DNA from: an uncultured Clostridia bacterium
GTDB taxonomy: Bacteria; Bacillota; Clostridia; TANB77; CAG-508
NCBI GenBank assembly: GCA_944392445.1
Contig: CALXWT010000007.1
Span: 1 to 44,625, forward strand
DNA length: 44,625 nt
Direction of reading: 5' to 3'
In this document: positions 23,593 through 33,090 of the stretch, piece after piece
Layout: the number at the start of each line of letters is the position of its first letter
Position numbering within the stretch: position 1 is the first letter of the stretch
Notes under the pieces: model-generated
Database searches by the model: none
Told to the model about the DNA's origin: nothing
Seen by the model: the letters and a program-made list of their open reading frames with translations, nothing else
Translations under genes and position numbers: made by a program

Positions 23593-24741
23593 TTACAACT
23601 TACTTGCTAACTCCTCAAGTTCTGCTAAGTTTTCTGTTTTCATTCTTGATTTTATAGTTACCACAGGCTCAACGACTTCAATATCTTTCATTTCTTGTAA
23701 TAAATCTTTCATACATTTTCCTGCTGATGGTGCCCAAGAGCCATTCTCTATTATTGCAACTTTTCTTTTTTGATAGTTTCTTTCTTTTAAACGTCTTAAA
23801 AACTGCTCCATTGGAGGAAATAGTCCTGCATTGTAGCTAGATGATGCAACTACTAATTTTGAAAATTTAAAGGCATTTGCTACTGCTTCAGCCCAATCAT
23901 CTTTTGTAAGGTCTGCTAATACTATATTATTTGTTCCATTTGCTTCTAATATTGTCTTTAATTTTTTAGCTACTTCTAATGTGTTTCCATATATTGAACT
24001 ACAAGCTATAAATACTCCGTCCTCTTCTGGCTCATAGCTACTCCATACATTATATTTATTTATATAATATTCTAAATTTTCTTTTAATATTGGTCCGTGA
24101 AGTGGGCATATCATCTTTATATCAAGTTTTGAAGCTTTTGCAAGAAGTGCTTGTACTTGCATTCCATATTTTCCAACTATTCCAAAATAATATCTTCTAG
24201 CTTCATCATCCCATTTTTCTTCTACATCTAAGGCGCCAAATTTTCCAAAGCCATCTGCTGTAAATAATATCTTTTCAGTTTGCTCATATGTTACCATAAC
24301 TTCTGGCCAATGTACCATTGGTGCCATAAAAAGTTGAAGTTTATGTTTACCAAGGTCTAAAATGTCTCCCTCTTTTACTATAACTTTCTTGTCCGATATA
24401 TCCACATCAAAAAAGTTTGATAATATATTAAAAGTAAAAGTATTTCCCACTATTTTCATATTTGGATACTTTTCTATTAAAGTACCAATATTGTATGCGT
24501 GGTCTGGCTCCATGTGTGATACAATTAGATATTCAGGCTCTTTATTTCCTAGTACTTTTTCTAAATTGTCAAGCCATTTTTCTGTTACGCCTTCATCAAT
24601 AGTGTCTAGTATAACTGTTTTTTCGTCTTTTATAATATATGAGTTATAGCTCATACCATTTTTTAAAACATACTGTCCTTCAAATAATTTTAAGTTTTTA
24701 TCACTTGCGCCAATATTTATAATATCTTTTACAACTTCCAT
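23593..24741 (-). CDS. Flavodiiron protein (A-type flavoprotein)
   Basis: 382 aa. The N-terminal metallo-beta-lactamase domain carries the diiron ligands HMEPDHAYN (H-x-E-x-D-H) with later MVHWPEVM and CPLHGPIL; the C-terminal flavodoxin domain begins near residue 245 with the FMN loop CSSIYGNTLEVAK. This is the two-domain FprA-type protein of anaerobes that reduces oxygen to water or NO to N2O; there is no fused rubredoxin domain. It supports an anaerobic host. It follows the Fic pair in the genome but is read from its own gap. Confidence 0.94.
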   Translation of the reverse strand: MEVVKDIINIGASDKNLKLFEGQYVLKNGMSYNSYIIKDEKTVILDTIDEGVTEKWLDNLEKVLGNKEPEYLIVSHMEPDHAYNIGTLIEKYPNMKIVGNTFTFNILSNFFDVDISDKKVIVKEGDILDLGKHKLQLFMAPMVHWPEVMVTYEQTEKILFTADGFGKFGALDVEEKWDDEARRYYFGIVGKYGMQVQALLAKASKLDIKMICPLHGPILKENLEYYINKYNVWSSYEPEEDGVFIACSSIYGNTLEVAKKLKTILEANGTNNIVLADLTKDDWAEAVANAFKFSKLVVASSSYNAGLFPPMEQFLRRLKERNYQKRKVAIIENGSWAPSAGKCMKDLLQEMKDIEVVEPVVTIKSRMKTENLAELEELASKL

Positions 24742-24820
24742 TTTTTACCCTCTTTCCGTTTATTTTTACATACAATATATTATCATACAAATTTTGAAAA
24801 ATAAACCTGTTTTTGTGTTT

Positions 24821-26326
24821 TTATTCGTTATACACATCTTTTCTTATAAATCTATTTATAGTTAAGGAAAGCAATAACAATGTATACACTAGATAAACAA
24901 CTAGTGAAAATAATGGTGTTTGTCCACTTAAATTTGAACTTGCTCCAAATAAATACTTACTAAAATCCCAATTATTTGTAATAAAATATTTTGCTATAAA
25001 AGTAAGTCCCTCATATTTAGACCATTCTGCAATCGCAGTACTACATATAATAAATGTTATTAAAATTAAAATCATGGTCATTATTATGTTGCTGTTTATA
25101 GTAGCTATAAAAATACAGAATATTATAACAAATATATACATTGGCAATTTTGCTAATCCATCTAGGAGTAAATATTGGAATAAATTCATTGTAAATACTT
25201 GATTATTATTAAAATTGTAGCCGATGTAGCTTACAGAGTAACTATTAAAGCCAAAAAGAATTCCACCTACAATATACTGTATTAGTACAATAAATACCAT
25301 TGTAACTATAACGGTAATTATACAGGCTAAAATTTTGGAAATTAAAATTTCTACTCTTTTATGTGGCTTTATTAATAAATTTTTAATTGTTCCTTTATTT
25401 CTTTCTTCTGTTATAATATTTGAAGAAATATAAATTACAACAATAATAATAAGTATGTTAAAATTTTCAAAAGTTCTTAAAAATAGAGTTCTAGCATTTA
25501 GTGTGTTCCCTAAAATTAAATTTGAGTCACTTGAAATATCGAATTCTATTTTATTTTCTATTGCATATTTATAAAGTGATACATTTTTTATTTCTCGTTG
25601 TATATCTTCTTTATAATATGTTGGATTAGAATTATGGTATTCTAAAAGATATTGAGACTGCCTTAAATTTTCAATATACTCATTTAAAATATCGTTTTTA
25701 AATTCTATGTTATACTGTAATCTATATTGATAGAGTTGTACTTCAATATCTATGCTTTTGCTTTCATCACTTGTGGTATCAAATTGACTTTTTATTTCCT
25801 CTAAATTTTTTATTTTCAAACTAACAAATTGTTTCCAATCGCCTTCTTCTAGTGCTTTTATGTACTCTTCATATTTTTCTTTTGCTCTACTATATTCTTG
25901 TTCATTTACTTCGGTTTCATAATTATATTCATAATCGTTAATTGTATCTATTGTAAACTCCACATCTTTGTAAAATTCTGTTGGAAAATCGCCTATGCCA
26001 TAAGTTGTTTTCCTTTCTTCATTTAAAGCATATCTCTGCCACGAGTTTTTTTCATATTTATTATATAAATTATAGAAATCTATAGCACTTTTTTCCGAGG
26101 CATAACCTTCTGTACCTATTTCTTCGCTATTTAAATCTAACACTGGTTCTAATTCAAATTCCTTTAAATAGGCTCTTTGGTTCATTCTTTCATTATTTTC
26201 GTTCAAGGTAATGTAATTAAACGCAATAATAGCCACTACTAAAATAATAAATAATATATAAGTACTTCTTCTCTTAAAAATTTTTATAAGTTCATTTTGT
26301 ATTAGTTTAATCAATTTTATTTTCAC
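24821..26326 (-). CDS. ABC-2 type transporter permease (large)
   Basis: 501 aa. An N-terminal basic stretch and helix (LIKLIQNELIKIFKRRSTYI) is followed by a long extracytoplasmic region (about residues 45-270, Glu/Tyr/Asn-rich) and a C-terminal group of about five membrane helices with EERNKGTIKNLLIKPHKRVEI, the coupling-loop motif of ABC-2 permeases. It overlaps the ATPase gene by 20 bases. The protein is a paralogue of the 318-aa permease upstream, which lacks most of the large outer domain. Together the three genes look like an exporter of peptides or antimicrobial compounds, or an ABC immunity system; no partner peptide gene is visible. Confidence 0.8.
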   Translation of the reverse strand: MKIKLIKLIQNELIKIFKRRSTYILFIILVVAIIAFNYITLNENNERMNQRAYLKEFELEPVLDLNSEEIGTEGYASEKSAIDFYNLYNKYEKNSWQRYALNEERKTTYGIGDFPTEFYKDVEFTIDTINDYEYNYETEVNEQEYSRAKEKYEEYIKALEEGDWKQFVSLKIKNLEEIKSQFDTTSDESKSIDIEVQLYQYRLQYNIEFKNDILNEYIENLRQSQYLLEYHNSNPTYYKEDIQREIKNVSLYKYAIENKIEFDISSDSNLILGNTLNARTLFLRTFENFNILIIIVVIYISSNIITEERNKGTIKNLLIKPHKRVEILISKILACIITVIVTMVFIVLIQYIVGGILFGFNSYSVSYIGYNFNNNQVFTMNLFQYLLLDGLAKLPMYIFVIIFCIFIATINSNIIMTMILILITFIICSTAIAEWSKYEGLTFIAKYFITNNWDFSKYLFGASSNLSGQTPLFSLVVYLVYTLLLLSLTINRFIRKDVYNE

Positions 26327-27221
26327 CTACTTTTTCTATAAAGGCCTCTTCTGATGTGTAATTGTACTCTGTAGCAGAATAGATACTATAATTGTTCTCA
26401 ATTAGCTTTTGCATTGCTTTTGATAGTTCTTCATTTGAAACATATAACTTAATCGTATCTTTATTTATTATCTCAAATTTATATCCTAAGTCTATATTTT
26501 GTATATTGTCTAGTTTATCTAGTTTTAAAATATATGCTGGCTCTTTAGATATTGCTTTAAAATTTTCAATAGTATCATTTGCAATTATTTTTCCGTTTTT
26601 TATAGTAATGATTTTATTGCATACTTTATCAATTTCACTTAAGTTATGACTAGATATTAAAATTGCAATTCCTTTTTGAGATAGTTCTTGAATAAGTTTT
26701 CTAATTTGAATAATTCCTTCCACATCTAATCCATTTGTAGGCTCATCCAAAATTAATAGGTTTGGCTCATTTATTATTGCCTCTGCTATACCAAGCCTTT
26801 GCCTCATTCCTAGAGAATAGGTGGATACCCTATCTTTTATTCTATTTTCTAATCCGACAATTTTAACAACTTCGCCTATTCTATTTTTTCCTATATTTTT
26901 ATAATTGTTTCCTGCTATCTTTAAATTATCATAACCAGACAAATACATATACGAGGTTGGTGTTTCCACAATAGCTCCCACTTTATTTATGGCTTTTTTA
27001 AAATTTTTTTCTAAATCATATCCATTTATTATGACTTTGCCCTCTGTAGGTTTTATAAGTCCTAATATCAATTTAATAGTTGTGGTTTTTCCTGCTCCAT
27101 TAGGGCCAGTTAAGCCTACGACATCACCTGTTTCTATAGAAAATGATATATTTTCTACTATTGTTTTGTCTTTTATTTGCTTTTTTAAATTTATACATTC
27201 TAATACTTTTTCTTTACTCAT
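26307..27221 (-). CDS. ABC transporter ATP-binding protein
   Basis: 304 aa, bacitracin/lantibiotic-type. Walker A GPNGAGKTT (about residue 38), signature YSLGMRQRLGIAEA, Walker B LLILDEPTNGLD and switch His SSHNLSEID are all intact; a C-terminal regulatory domain of about 90 residues follows. It powers the two flanking ABC-2 permeases. It overlaps both neighbours (by 8 and 20 bases), so the three proteins are probably made together. Confidence 0.93.
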   Translation of the reverse strand: MSKEKVLECINLKKQIKDKTIVENISFSIETGDVVGLTGPNGAGKTTTIKLILGLIKPTEGKVIINGYDLEKNFKKAINKVGAIVETPTSYMYLSGYDNLKIAGNNYKNIGKNRIGEVVKIVGLENRIKDRVSTYSLGMRQRLGIAEAIINEPNLLILDEPTNGLDVEGIIQIRKLIQELSQKGIAILISSHNLSEIDKVCNKIITIKNGKIIANDTIENFKAISKEPAYILKLDKLDNIQNIDLGYKFEIINKDTIKLYVSNEELSKAMQKLIENNYSIYSATEYNYTSEEAFIEKVGENKID

Positions 27222-28170
27222 TTACAATATCCTTTCTTTTAAAAATAATAGTAATAGCTGAAGTTAACACTGTAATTATTATGATTGATATAAAAATTGC
27301 CATAGCTAAATTGCCAGTTATTTTGCCATATAAATACTTACTTAAATCCCAGTAATAAATATTTTTAACACTATTTATAAATATTTCTAACTTTGATATT
27401 ACATATGAACCAAGTGAAATTAGTATTGTTATTGGTATATTATTTGTTACTAAGCCTAATAATATAATAATTAAATCAAATACTAAAAACATAGGGATTT
27501 TTGAGCAGAATATAATTAAGATGTAAGTAAATAAATTCATAGTAACAATATTTTCTGTTGCAAAATTATATCTAATTGCCTCTAAACTGTAGCTATCAAA
27601 TCCATATACAATACCACCTAATAAATATTGTAATAATACAATAATAATTTCAAGTATAAGTGATATAATTATGGATGCAATTAGTTTTGAAAGTATTATA
27701 GTCACTCGCTTGTGTGGCTTTACTAATGCATTTTTTATTGTTCCATTTTGAAATTCTTCTAAAAAAATACTGCTTGCTATGTAAATTATAATAAAAACAA
27801 TTATAATTTCAAAGTTAGAAAAAAATCTCATAAGCAAGATTCTTGCGTCTTCTGGTAAGTTGGAATTATTATTTTCAGAATTTAATAATATGTTATAGTT
27901 TATCTTATTTTCAATAGCATACTTTTCTAAATTAATTCTTTCTATAATAGTAGAATAATTTTCTTTTTCTGAAAGGTTTTCGTAATATTCTAAGTACAAC
28001 ATATCACTATCGTATGCGTTTTCATAAAGCTTGCTTATATCTTCTTTTGGATTTATAGATTTTAAATATAGATTGTATACAAGTAAAACGAGCATTGATA
28101 AAAATAGTAGAATATATATGTTTTTTCGTTTAAATATTTTTATAAATTCATTTTTTATTAAAGTTACCAT
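27214..28170 (-). CDS. ABC-2 type transporter permease (small)
   Basis: 318 aa. Same start pattern as the larger permease (LIKNEFIKIFKRKNIYILLF) and the same loop motif (EEFQNGTIKNALVKPHKRVTI), followed by about five membrane helices, but with an extracytoplasmic region of only about 75 residues. It is the first gene of the permease-ATPase-permease operon. Two different half-size permeases with one ATPase suggest a heterodimeric exporter. Confidence 0.85.
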   Translation of the reverse strand: MVTLIKNEFIKIFKRKNIYILLFLSMLVLLVYNLYLKSINPKEDISKLYENAYDSDMLYLEYYENLSEKENYSTIIERINLEKYAIENKINYNILLNSENNNSNLPEDARILLMRFFSNFEIIIVFIIIYIASSIFLEEFQNGTIKNALVKPHKRVTIILSKLIASIIISLILEIIIVLLQYLLGGIVYGFDSYSLEAIRYNFATENIVTMNLFTYILIIFCSKIPMFLVFDLIIILLGLVTNNIPITILISLGSYVISKLEIFINSVKNIYYWDLSKYLYGKITGNLAMAIFISIIIITVLTSAITIIFKRKDIVNE

Positions 28171-28208
28171 TTTATCCCCTCTTATGTTTTATTATAATAT
28201 ATAATTTT

Positions 28209-28988
28209 TTACCCCAATGCCACATCTAGTATCATCATTAGTACAAAACCTATTGCAAACCCAATTGTTCCAATGTTAGAATGTTCTCCCTCTTGCGCTT
28301 CTGGTATTAGCTCTTCCACTACAACATAAATCATTGCACCTGCTGCAAATGCTAAAATATATGGAAGAATTGGCACAACTGTACTAGTTATAAGTATTGT
28401 AATAATTGCACCTATTGGCTCTACAATTCCAGATAGCATACCATATAAAAATGCTTTTGACTTAGATACTCCTTCTCCTCTAAGTGGCATTGAAATAATA
28501 GCTCCCTCTGGAAAATTTTGTATTGCAATTCCTATTGATAACGCAATTGCTCCTGCAAATGTAATTCCTGTATTTTGTGACATCATTCCAGCGAGTACCA
28601 CTCCTGCTGCCATTCCCTCTGGTATGTTGTGAAGTGTTACTGCTAAAACCATCATTGTAGAATTTTTTAATTTTGCTTTTATCCCTTCTGGTTTATCTGT
28701 TTTTAAGTGTAAATGTGGAATTATGTGGTCCAATGCAAGCAAAAACACAATTCCTAAACTAAAACCAATTCCTGCTGGTAACCACCTTATTTCGCCTTGT
28801 TCTTCTGCCATATCCATAGATGGTATAATAAGCGACCACATTGATGCTGCAATCATTACCCCTGCTGCAAAACCTAATAAAAGTTTTTCTAATTTTCGAT
28901 TTACTTGCTTTTTCATAAAAAATACCATTGTCGAGCCTAATGTTGTTCCTAGAAATGGTATTAAAAGCCCTATTGCCACATTTTTCAT
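28209..28988 (-). CDS. ZIP family metal transporter
   Basis: 259 aa, about eight membrane helices. The conserved metal-site motifs of ZIP transporters are HNIPEGMAAGV (helix 4) and QNFPEGAIISMPL (helix 5). A His-containing loop (DHIIPHLHLKTD) lies between helices 3 and 4. It is similar to ZupT/GufA-type importers of zinc and other divalent ions. The ATG three codons into the longest frame is preferred because GGAG lies directly against the first ATG. Element copy D separates it from the ABC-F gene. Confidence 0.9.
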   Translation of the reverse strand: MKNVAIGLLIPFLGTTLGSTMVFFMKKQVNRKLEKLLLGFAAGVMIAASMWSLIIPSMDMAEEQGEIRWLPAGIGFSLGIVFLLALDHIIPHLHLKTDKPEGIKAKLKNSTMMVLAVTLHNIPEGMAAGVVLAGMMSQNTGITFAGAIALSIGIAIQNFPEGAIISMPLRGEGVSKSKAFLYGMLSGIVEPIGAIITILITSTVVPILPYILAFAAGAMIYVVVEELIPEAQEGEHSNIGTIGFAIGFVLMMILDVALG

Positions 28989-29025
28989 CTTTACCATCTC
29001 CTATAATTTTATTTACTTTTCTAAA

Positions 29026-29164
29026 TTAGAGAGTTAATGATTTTTGATTTTGATTTACGTCTTAATGTGGGGACCGACAAGTTTACAAACTGTTAAGCGA
29101 AGCTTTTACAGTTTGTACGATGTTGGGGGACGGAAATAAAAATCAAAAATCATTAACTCTCTAA
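29026..29164. repeat. Hairpin element family 1, copy D
   Basis: Perfect 26-bp arms, TTAGAGAGTTAATGATTTTT continuing with GATTTT, unlike the arms of any other copy. The core is CTTAATGTGGGGACCGACAA, ACAAACTGTT with apical AAGC-GAA-GCTT, ACAGTTTGTACGATGTTGGG, then GGACGG. The right end is 18 bases beyond the ABC-F stop codon. The arm sequence appears nowhere else in the window. Confidence 0.87.
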
Positions 29165-29182
29165 TTATTGCAATCAATAAAT

Positions 29183-31261
29183 TCAAATTTTATTTTCCAG
29201 TTCTCCTAACTCGCTATTTAACTTGTCCCATTCCTCCATTTTGCTTTCTATTTCACTATTTAGGTTCTGTATAGTTTCTTGTAATTCTTTAAGTTTAATA
29301 TAATCTGTACTATTTTCCTCTTTTAACATTTCCTCTTCGATGTGTTTTACTTCATTTTCTTTTTGTTCTATTTCTCGCTCTAGTTTACTAATTTTGTTCT
29401 TCGTTTTGTTAATTTCTTTTCCTAAAAAATATGAATTTTGTGCCTTGCTTAAATTAGACATTTTGTTTGTTTTGCCACCGTTTTCTTGTATATCATTAGA
29501 CATATTTTCTGTCACGTCAGTTTTTTTATTTCTTTCAGATATATCTTTGGCTACTTCAGCTTTTTTATTATAACTAATTTTTGCAAATTCTATCCCTGTA
29601 CTTTGTTTTTCTTTTGTCCTTTTGAAGATTCCATCTGTCTCATCCTCATTACTATTTTCTTCTTTTGCCCTCATATATTCTTCATAATTTCCATCAAAAT
29701 ATGTTACCTTATTTTTCTCGAATATTAGTAATGAGTCTGCTATTTTATTAACAAAATACCTGTCGTGTGATACAAAAATTAGTGTTCCTTTATATTCTTT
29801 AAGCATTTCTTCCAAGCTCTCCTTACCTACGATGTCCATATGGTTAGTTGGTTCATCTAGTAGGAGTAAATTAGCACCTTTCTTTAGGATTTTACATATT
29901 TGTAGTCGCCCCTTTTCTCCTCCTGAAAGTACATTTATTTTTTTAAATACATCCTCTCCAGAAAAAAGGAATGTGCCTAAAATTGTTCTTATTTGTGTAG
30001 TTGTAAGATTTGGAAAAGCATTGTACATTTCATCAAATACTGTGTTTTCCGGATTTGAAAACTCCATTTGCTGGTCAAAATATCCCTTTTCTACGTGATA
30101 GCCATATTCAAACTCGCCCCCAAGCTTTGGTATGTCCCCATTTAATGTCTTTAGGAGTGTAGACTTACCTATACCATTTTCTCCTATTATCCCAAGTTTT
30201 TGACCTTTATACAATTCAAATGATATAGTTTGAATTGGTTTATCATACCCAATTTCAAGATTTTTTACTGACATTACCATTTTACCACTTTCAATTTTTA
30301 AATTAAAATTTGCGTGAAATGTTTTTAAGTCGTATTTATTTGGCTCTTCTATAATTGTCATTTGTTCTATCTTTTTAAGTTTAGATAGCGCCATTTTGGC
30401 TTTTGTTGGCTTATACCTAAACCTATCTGCTATTGATTTTAATCTTTTTATTTCAGCTTGTTGGTATTCATAGTCTTTTAATTGTTTTTCATAATTTATT
30501 CTTTTTTGTTTTTCGAACTCGGTGTAGTTTCCAATGTATTCTGTCAATTTTCCATATTCGATTTCATATACTTGATTTACTATCCTATCTAAAAACATTC
30601 TATCGTGTGATACAATAACCACTGATTTAGGATAATTCCTCAAATAGGTTTCTAGCCACTCTATTGCAGTTATATCTAAATGATTGGTTGGTTCATCTAA
30701 TAATAGAATGTCTGGCTTGCTTAGAAGTAGCTTTAAGAAAGCAATTTTAGTTTTTTGTCCACCTGAAAACTCATTTATTTTTTTATTTTTGTCTTCTTCA
30801 GTAAAGCCAAATTTTTTAATTGCTATTTCATATTCCTTTTTGTAGGTGTAGCCGTCTAGCATTTCAAAGTGTTCTAATGAATTAGTATATTCTTTTATTA
30901 TATTGTCATCAGAATTGGTTTGTAAAACATTTGCAAGATTAGATATTTTTTCTTCTAATTTAATTATGTTTTCGTATACCTTTAAAATTTCTTCTAGCAT
31001 TGTTAAATTAGAATTTTCAAAATTTATTTGCTTTAAGTATCCAATAGTTGGGTTTCCTTGTTTATATATATTAAACTTATCTTCTCCCACACCTTCCTCT
31101 AGCATAGAATTATCCAATATACTATTAAGAAGTGTAGTCTTGCCTGCGCCATTTCTTCCAACAATTGCGATTTTATCTTTATCCTTTATTTCAAAATTAA
31201 TTTCCTCTAAAATTGTCTCTGCTCCAAAGCTAATAGCTCCATTTGTAATTTTATAGTTCAT
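29183..31261 (-). CDS. ABC-F family ATPase (ribosome-associated)
   Basis: 692 aa with two ABC domains and no membrane segments. Domain 1: Walker A GRNGAGKTT, signature SGGQKTK, Walker B LLLLDEPTNHLD. Linker of about 70 residues with YRYKPTKAK-type (FRYKPTKAKMALSKLKK), the P-site tRNA interaction motif. Domain 2: Walker A GENGIGKST, LSGGEKGRLQI, LLLLDEPTNHMD. The C-terminus has a long acidic-basic spacer and a coiled coil (about 600-690) as in Uup/YdiF-type members. ABC-F proteins act on the ribosome; some give antibiotic protection, others rescue stalled elongation. Which applies here cannot be told. Confidence 0.93.
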   Translation of the reverse strand: MNYKITNGAISFGAETILEEINFEIKDKDKIAIVGRNGAGKTTLLNSILDNSMLEEGVGEDKFNIYKQGNPTIGYLKQINFENSNLTMLEEILKVYENIIKLEEKISNLANVLQTNSDDNIIKEYTNSLEHFEMLDGYTYKKEYEIAIKKFGFTEEDKNKKINEFSGGQKTKIAFLKLLLSKPDILLLDEPTNHLDITAIEWLETYLRNYPKSVVIVSHDRMFLDRIVNQVYEIEYGKLTEYIGNYTEFEKQKRINYEKQLKDYEYQQAEIKRLKSIADRFRYKPTKAKMALSKLKKIEQMTIIEEPNKYDLKTFHANFNLKIESGKMVMSVKNLEIGYDKPIQTISFELYKGQKLGIIGENGIGKSTLLKTLNGDIPKLGGEFEYGYHVEKGYFDQQMEFSNPENTVFDEMYNAFPNLTTTQIRTILGTFLFSGEDVFKKINVLSGGEKGRLQICKILKKGANLLLLDEPTNHMDIVGKESLEEMLKEYKGTLIFVSHDRYFVNKIADSLLIFEKNKVTYFDGNYEEYMRAKEENSNEDETDGIFKRTKEKQSTGIEFAKISYNKKAEVAKDISERNKKTDVTENMSNDIQENGGKTNKMSNLSKAQNSYFLGKEINKTKNKISKLEREIEQKENEVKHIEEEMLKEENSTDYIKLKELQETIQNLNSEIESKMEEWDKLNSELGELENKI

Positions 31262-31289
31262 TTTTAGTCCCTTCTAGTTTTTATATTCG

Positions 31290-31331
31290 GTGTAGAGTGT
31301 ATAATAAAAAATTTTATTATACACTCTACAC
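31290..31331. terminator. 42-base near-perfect palindrome after metK
   Basis: A 20-bp stem (GTGTAGAGTGTATAATAAAA and its complement) with only two central bases lies 25 bases beyond the metK stop codon and 29 bases before the ABC-F start. It lacks a T-run. Its form (unique long arms, stop-proximal) is that of the family-1 and family-2 elements without a core. Confidence 0.65.
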
Positions 31332-31355
31332 TAAGTAATTAAACTTATACTAACA

Positions 31356-32462
31356 TTAGAAATTTATAATTTGCTCCCAAGGCAACCCACCTTTTCCAAA
31401 ATGTCCATAATTTGTGGTTTTAGTATAGATTGGCTCTTTTAAATTCAAATATTCTATAATGCCATTTGGTGTTAAATCAAATTTTTCTTTTATTAAATTT
31501 ACCAATTCTTCATCTGATTTTTTCCCTGTTCCAAATGTATTTATGTATATTGATAAAGGCTCTTTCATACCTATTGCGTACGATACTTGAATTTCGCATT
31601 TGTCTGCATATCCATTTGCAACTATATTTTTAGCAATGTGACGAAGCATATATGCTGCACTTCTATCTACTTTGCTTGCATCTTTTCCTGAAAATGCACC
31701 TCCACCGTGTCTTGCATAACCTCCATAAGTATCTACTATAATTTTTCTGCCTGTTAAACCTGTATCTCCCAAAGGTCCACCTATAACAAATCTACCTGTA
31801 GGATTTACATAGATTTTTGTATTTTCGTCCATCATAGTTTTTGGTACAATGTAATTTATAACATTTTCTTTTATATCCTCTTTTATTTGTTCTTGGCTTA
31901 TTCCGTCATTGTGTTGTGTAGATATTAAAATTGTTTCTATTCTTTTAGGCTTGTCATTCTCATATTCTACTGTTACTTGTACTTTTCCATCAGGTCTTAA
32001 GTAAGGTATAATTTTTTCCTTTCTAACTTCGGCTAGTCTTTTAGCTAGTTTATGTGCTGTGTATATTGCAAATGGCATATAGTTTTTAGTTTCGTTTGAT
32101 GCATATCCAAACATAATGCCTTGGTCTCCTGCTCCTCCTGTATCCACTCCTATAGCTATATCTGGACTTTGTTTTGTAATATTAACATCTATTTTGCAGG
32201 TTCTATAGTCCATATCTAACTTTTCGTTGTCATATCCAATTTCTTTTATAACTTTTCTTACTAGCTTCTCTACATTTAGCTCTGAATTAGAAGTTATTTG
32301 TCCTGCTATTGTTATTGTATTACCAGCTGCAAATGTTTCTACAGCTACTCTTGACTCTTTATCTTGCTTTAAGCATTCATCTAAAATACTATCTGAAATT
32401 AAATCACATAATTTATCTGGATGTCCTTCCGTTACACTTTCTGATGTAAAATATTGTTTCAT
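31356..32462 (-). CDS. metK: S-adenosylmethionine synthetase
   Basis: 368 aa, somewhat shorter than the usual 380-400. Motifs: [20 protein letters not shown] start, [12 protein letters not shown], and [20 protein letters not shown] with the catalytic residues. The enzyme makes SAM from methionine and ATP. No SAM riboswitch (for example the S-box core) is visible in the leader, unlike many Firmicutes metK genes. A sigma-A promoter lies about 100 bases upstream. Confidence 0.97.
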   Translation of the reverse strand: MKQYFTSESVTEGHPDKLCDLISDSILDECLKQDKESRVAVETFAAGNTITIAGQITSNSELNVEKLVRKVIKEIGYDNEKLDMDYRTCKIDVNITKQSPDIAIGVDTGGAGDQGIMFGYASNETKNYMPFAIYTAHKLAKRLAEVRKEKIIPYLRPDGKVQVTVEYENDKPKRIETILISTQHNDGISQEQIKEDIKENVINYIVPKTMMDENTKIYVNPTGRFVIGGPLGDTGLTGRKIIVDTYGGYARHGGGAFSGKDASKVDRSAAYMLRHIAKNIVANGYADKCEIQVSYAIGMKEPLSIYINTFGTGKKSDEELVNLIKEKFDLTPNGIIEYLNLKEPIYTKTTNYGHFGKGGLPWEQIINF

Positions 32463-32558
32463 TTGAATTCATTCCTTTCTTTCCTCATAGGTCCACATAA
32501 TTGAATTTTTAAGAAATCTTTTTTCTTAGTGTGGTCATTCCTTTTGCTCACTTCGCAT

Positions 32559-32587
32559 ATTATACAACATCAACCGATTTTAGTAAA
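32559..32587 (-). promoter_or_regulatory. Promoter of metK
   Basis: Minus strand TTTACT, 17-bp spacer, TATAAT with an extended -10-like TTG context. It gives a leader of about 90 bases without a recognisable riboswitch. Confidence 0.6.
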
Positions 32588-32623
32588 TATAGAAAAAAGA
32601 AAAAGGTTAGAAATCTGTTAGTA

Positions 32624-32658
32624 GATAATGCTTACTTGATTTTCAGCAAAGCATTATC
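32624..32658. other. Long hairpin in the metK upstream gap
   Basis: GATAATGCTT pairs perfectly with AAGCATTATC around a 15-base loop, and the pairing extends outward with three mismatches to about 18 bp (CTGTTAGTA / CAATAACAA). It lies upstream of the metK promoter in a roughly 630-base gap whose other occupant is family-2 element copy 2. It could be part of a non-coding RNA or an old terminator for the two-component operon. Confidence 0.4.
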
Positions 32659-32804
32659 CAATAACAAATTACTAGCCCCTTTCGGAATAAAAGAGAATGT
32701 ATTTTTATTATACAGTAGTTCTATAACTTTTTCTATCAATTTACATTACTTTAATCTTACATTTTTGTAAGATTATGGTTACATTGCATATTTAGCTACA
32801 GTAT

Positions 32805-33060
32805 GTATAATGGTTTTGAAATAAAAGTATTCATAAGCTAAGTATAATGTATATTTCGAAAATTTTTGAAGTTTCGCGTAAGCGACCAAACGAGCTTTGT
32901 AAAAAGCGAGTGCGAATTGGAGCAACCTTCCTGCGTTAAAAAGAAAAATTTATTTTTCTTTTTAACATTTGTAGGTGTTGCGACACCAAGGGACAAAAAA
33001 ATTTGAGAAATATACATTATACTTGGCTTTAAAGTTATATTTTTAATAAAAACATTATAC
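32805..33060. repeat. Hairpin element family 2, copy 2
   Basis: Long matching arms: left GTATAATGGTTTT ... AAGTATAATGTATATTTC, right the complement, about 60 bases in all. The core reads GCGACCAAACGAGC, stem GCTTT/AAAGC, GCGAGTGCGA, TTGGAG, stem CAACC ... GGTGTTG, then CGACACCAAGGGAC. The two internal stems differ in sequence from copy 1 but keep pairing. It lies 30 bases beyond the histidine kinase stop codon. A spacer hairpin (TTAAAAAGAAAAAT / ATTTTTCTTTTTAA) sits inside the core. Confidence 0.82.
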
Positions 33061-33090
33061 TGTAACCACATTTTAGAATAGGTACGATGT

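Noticed and set aside
32463..32558. SAM riboswitch in the metK leader
   Set aside because: The leader of about 90 bases shows no S-box core, no SMK-type core and no terminator/antiterminator pair.
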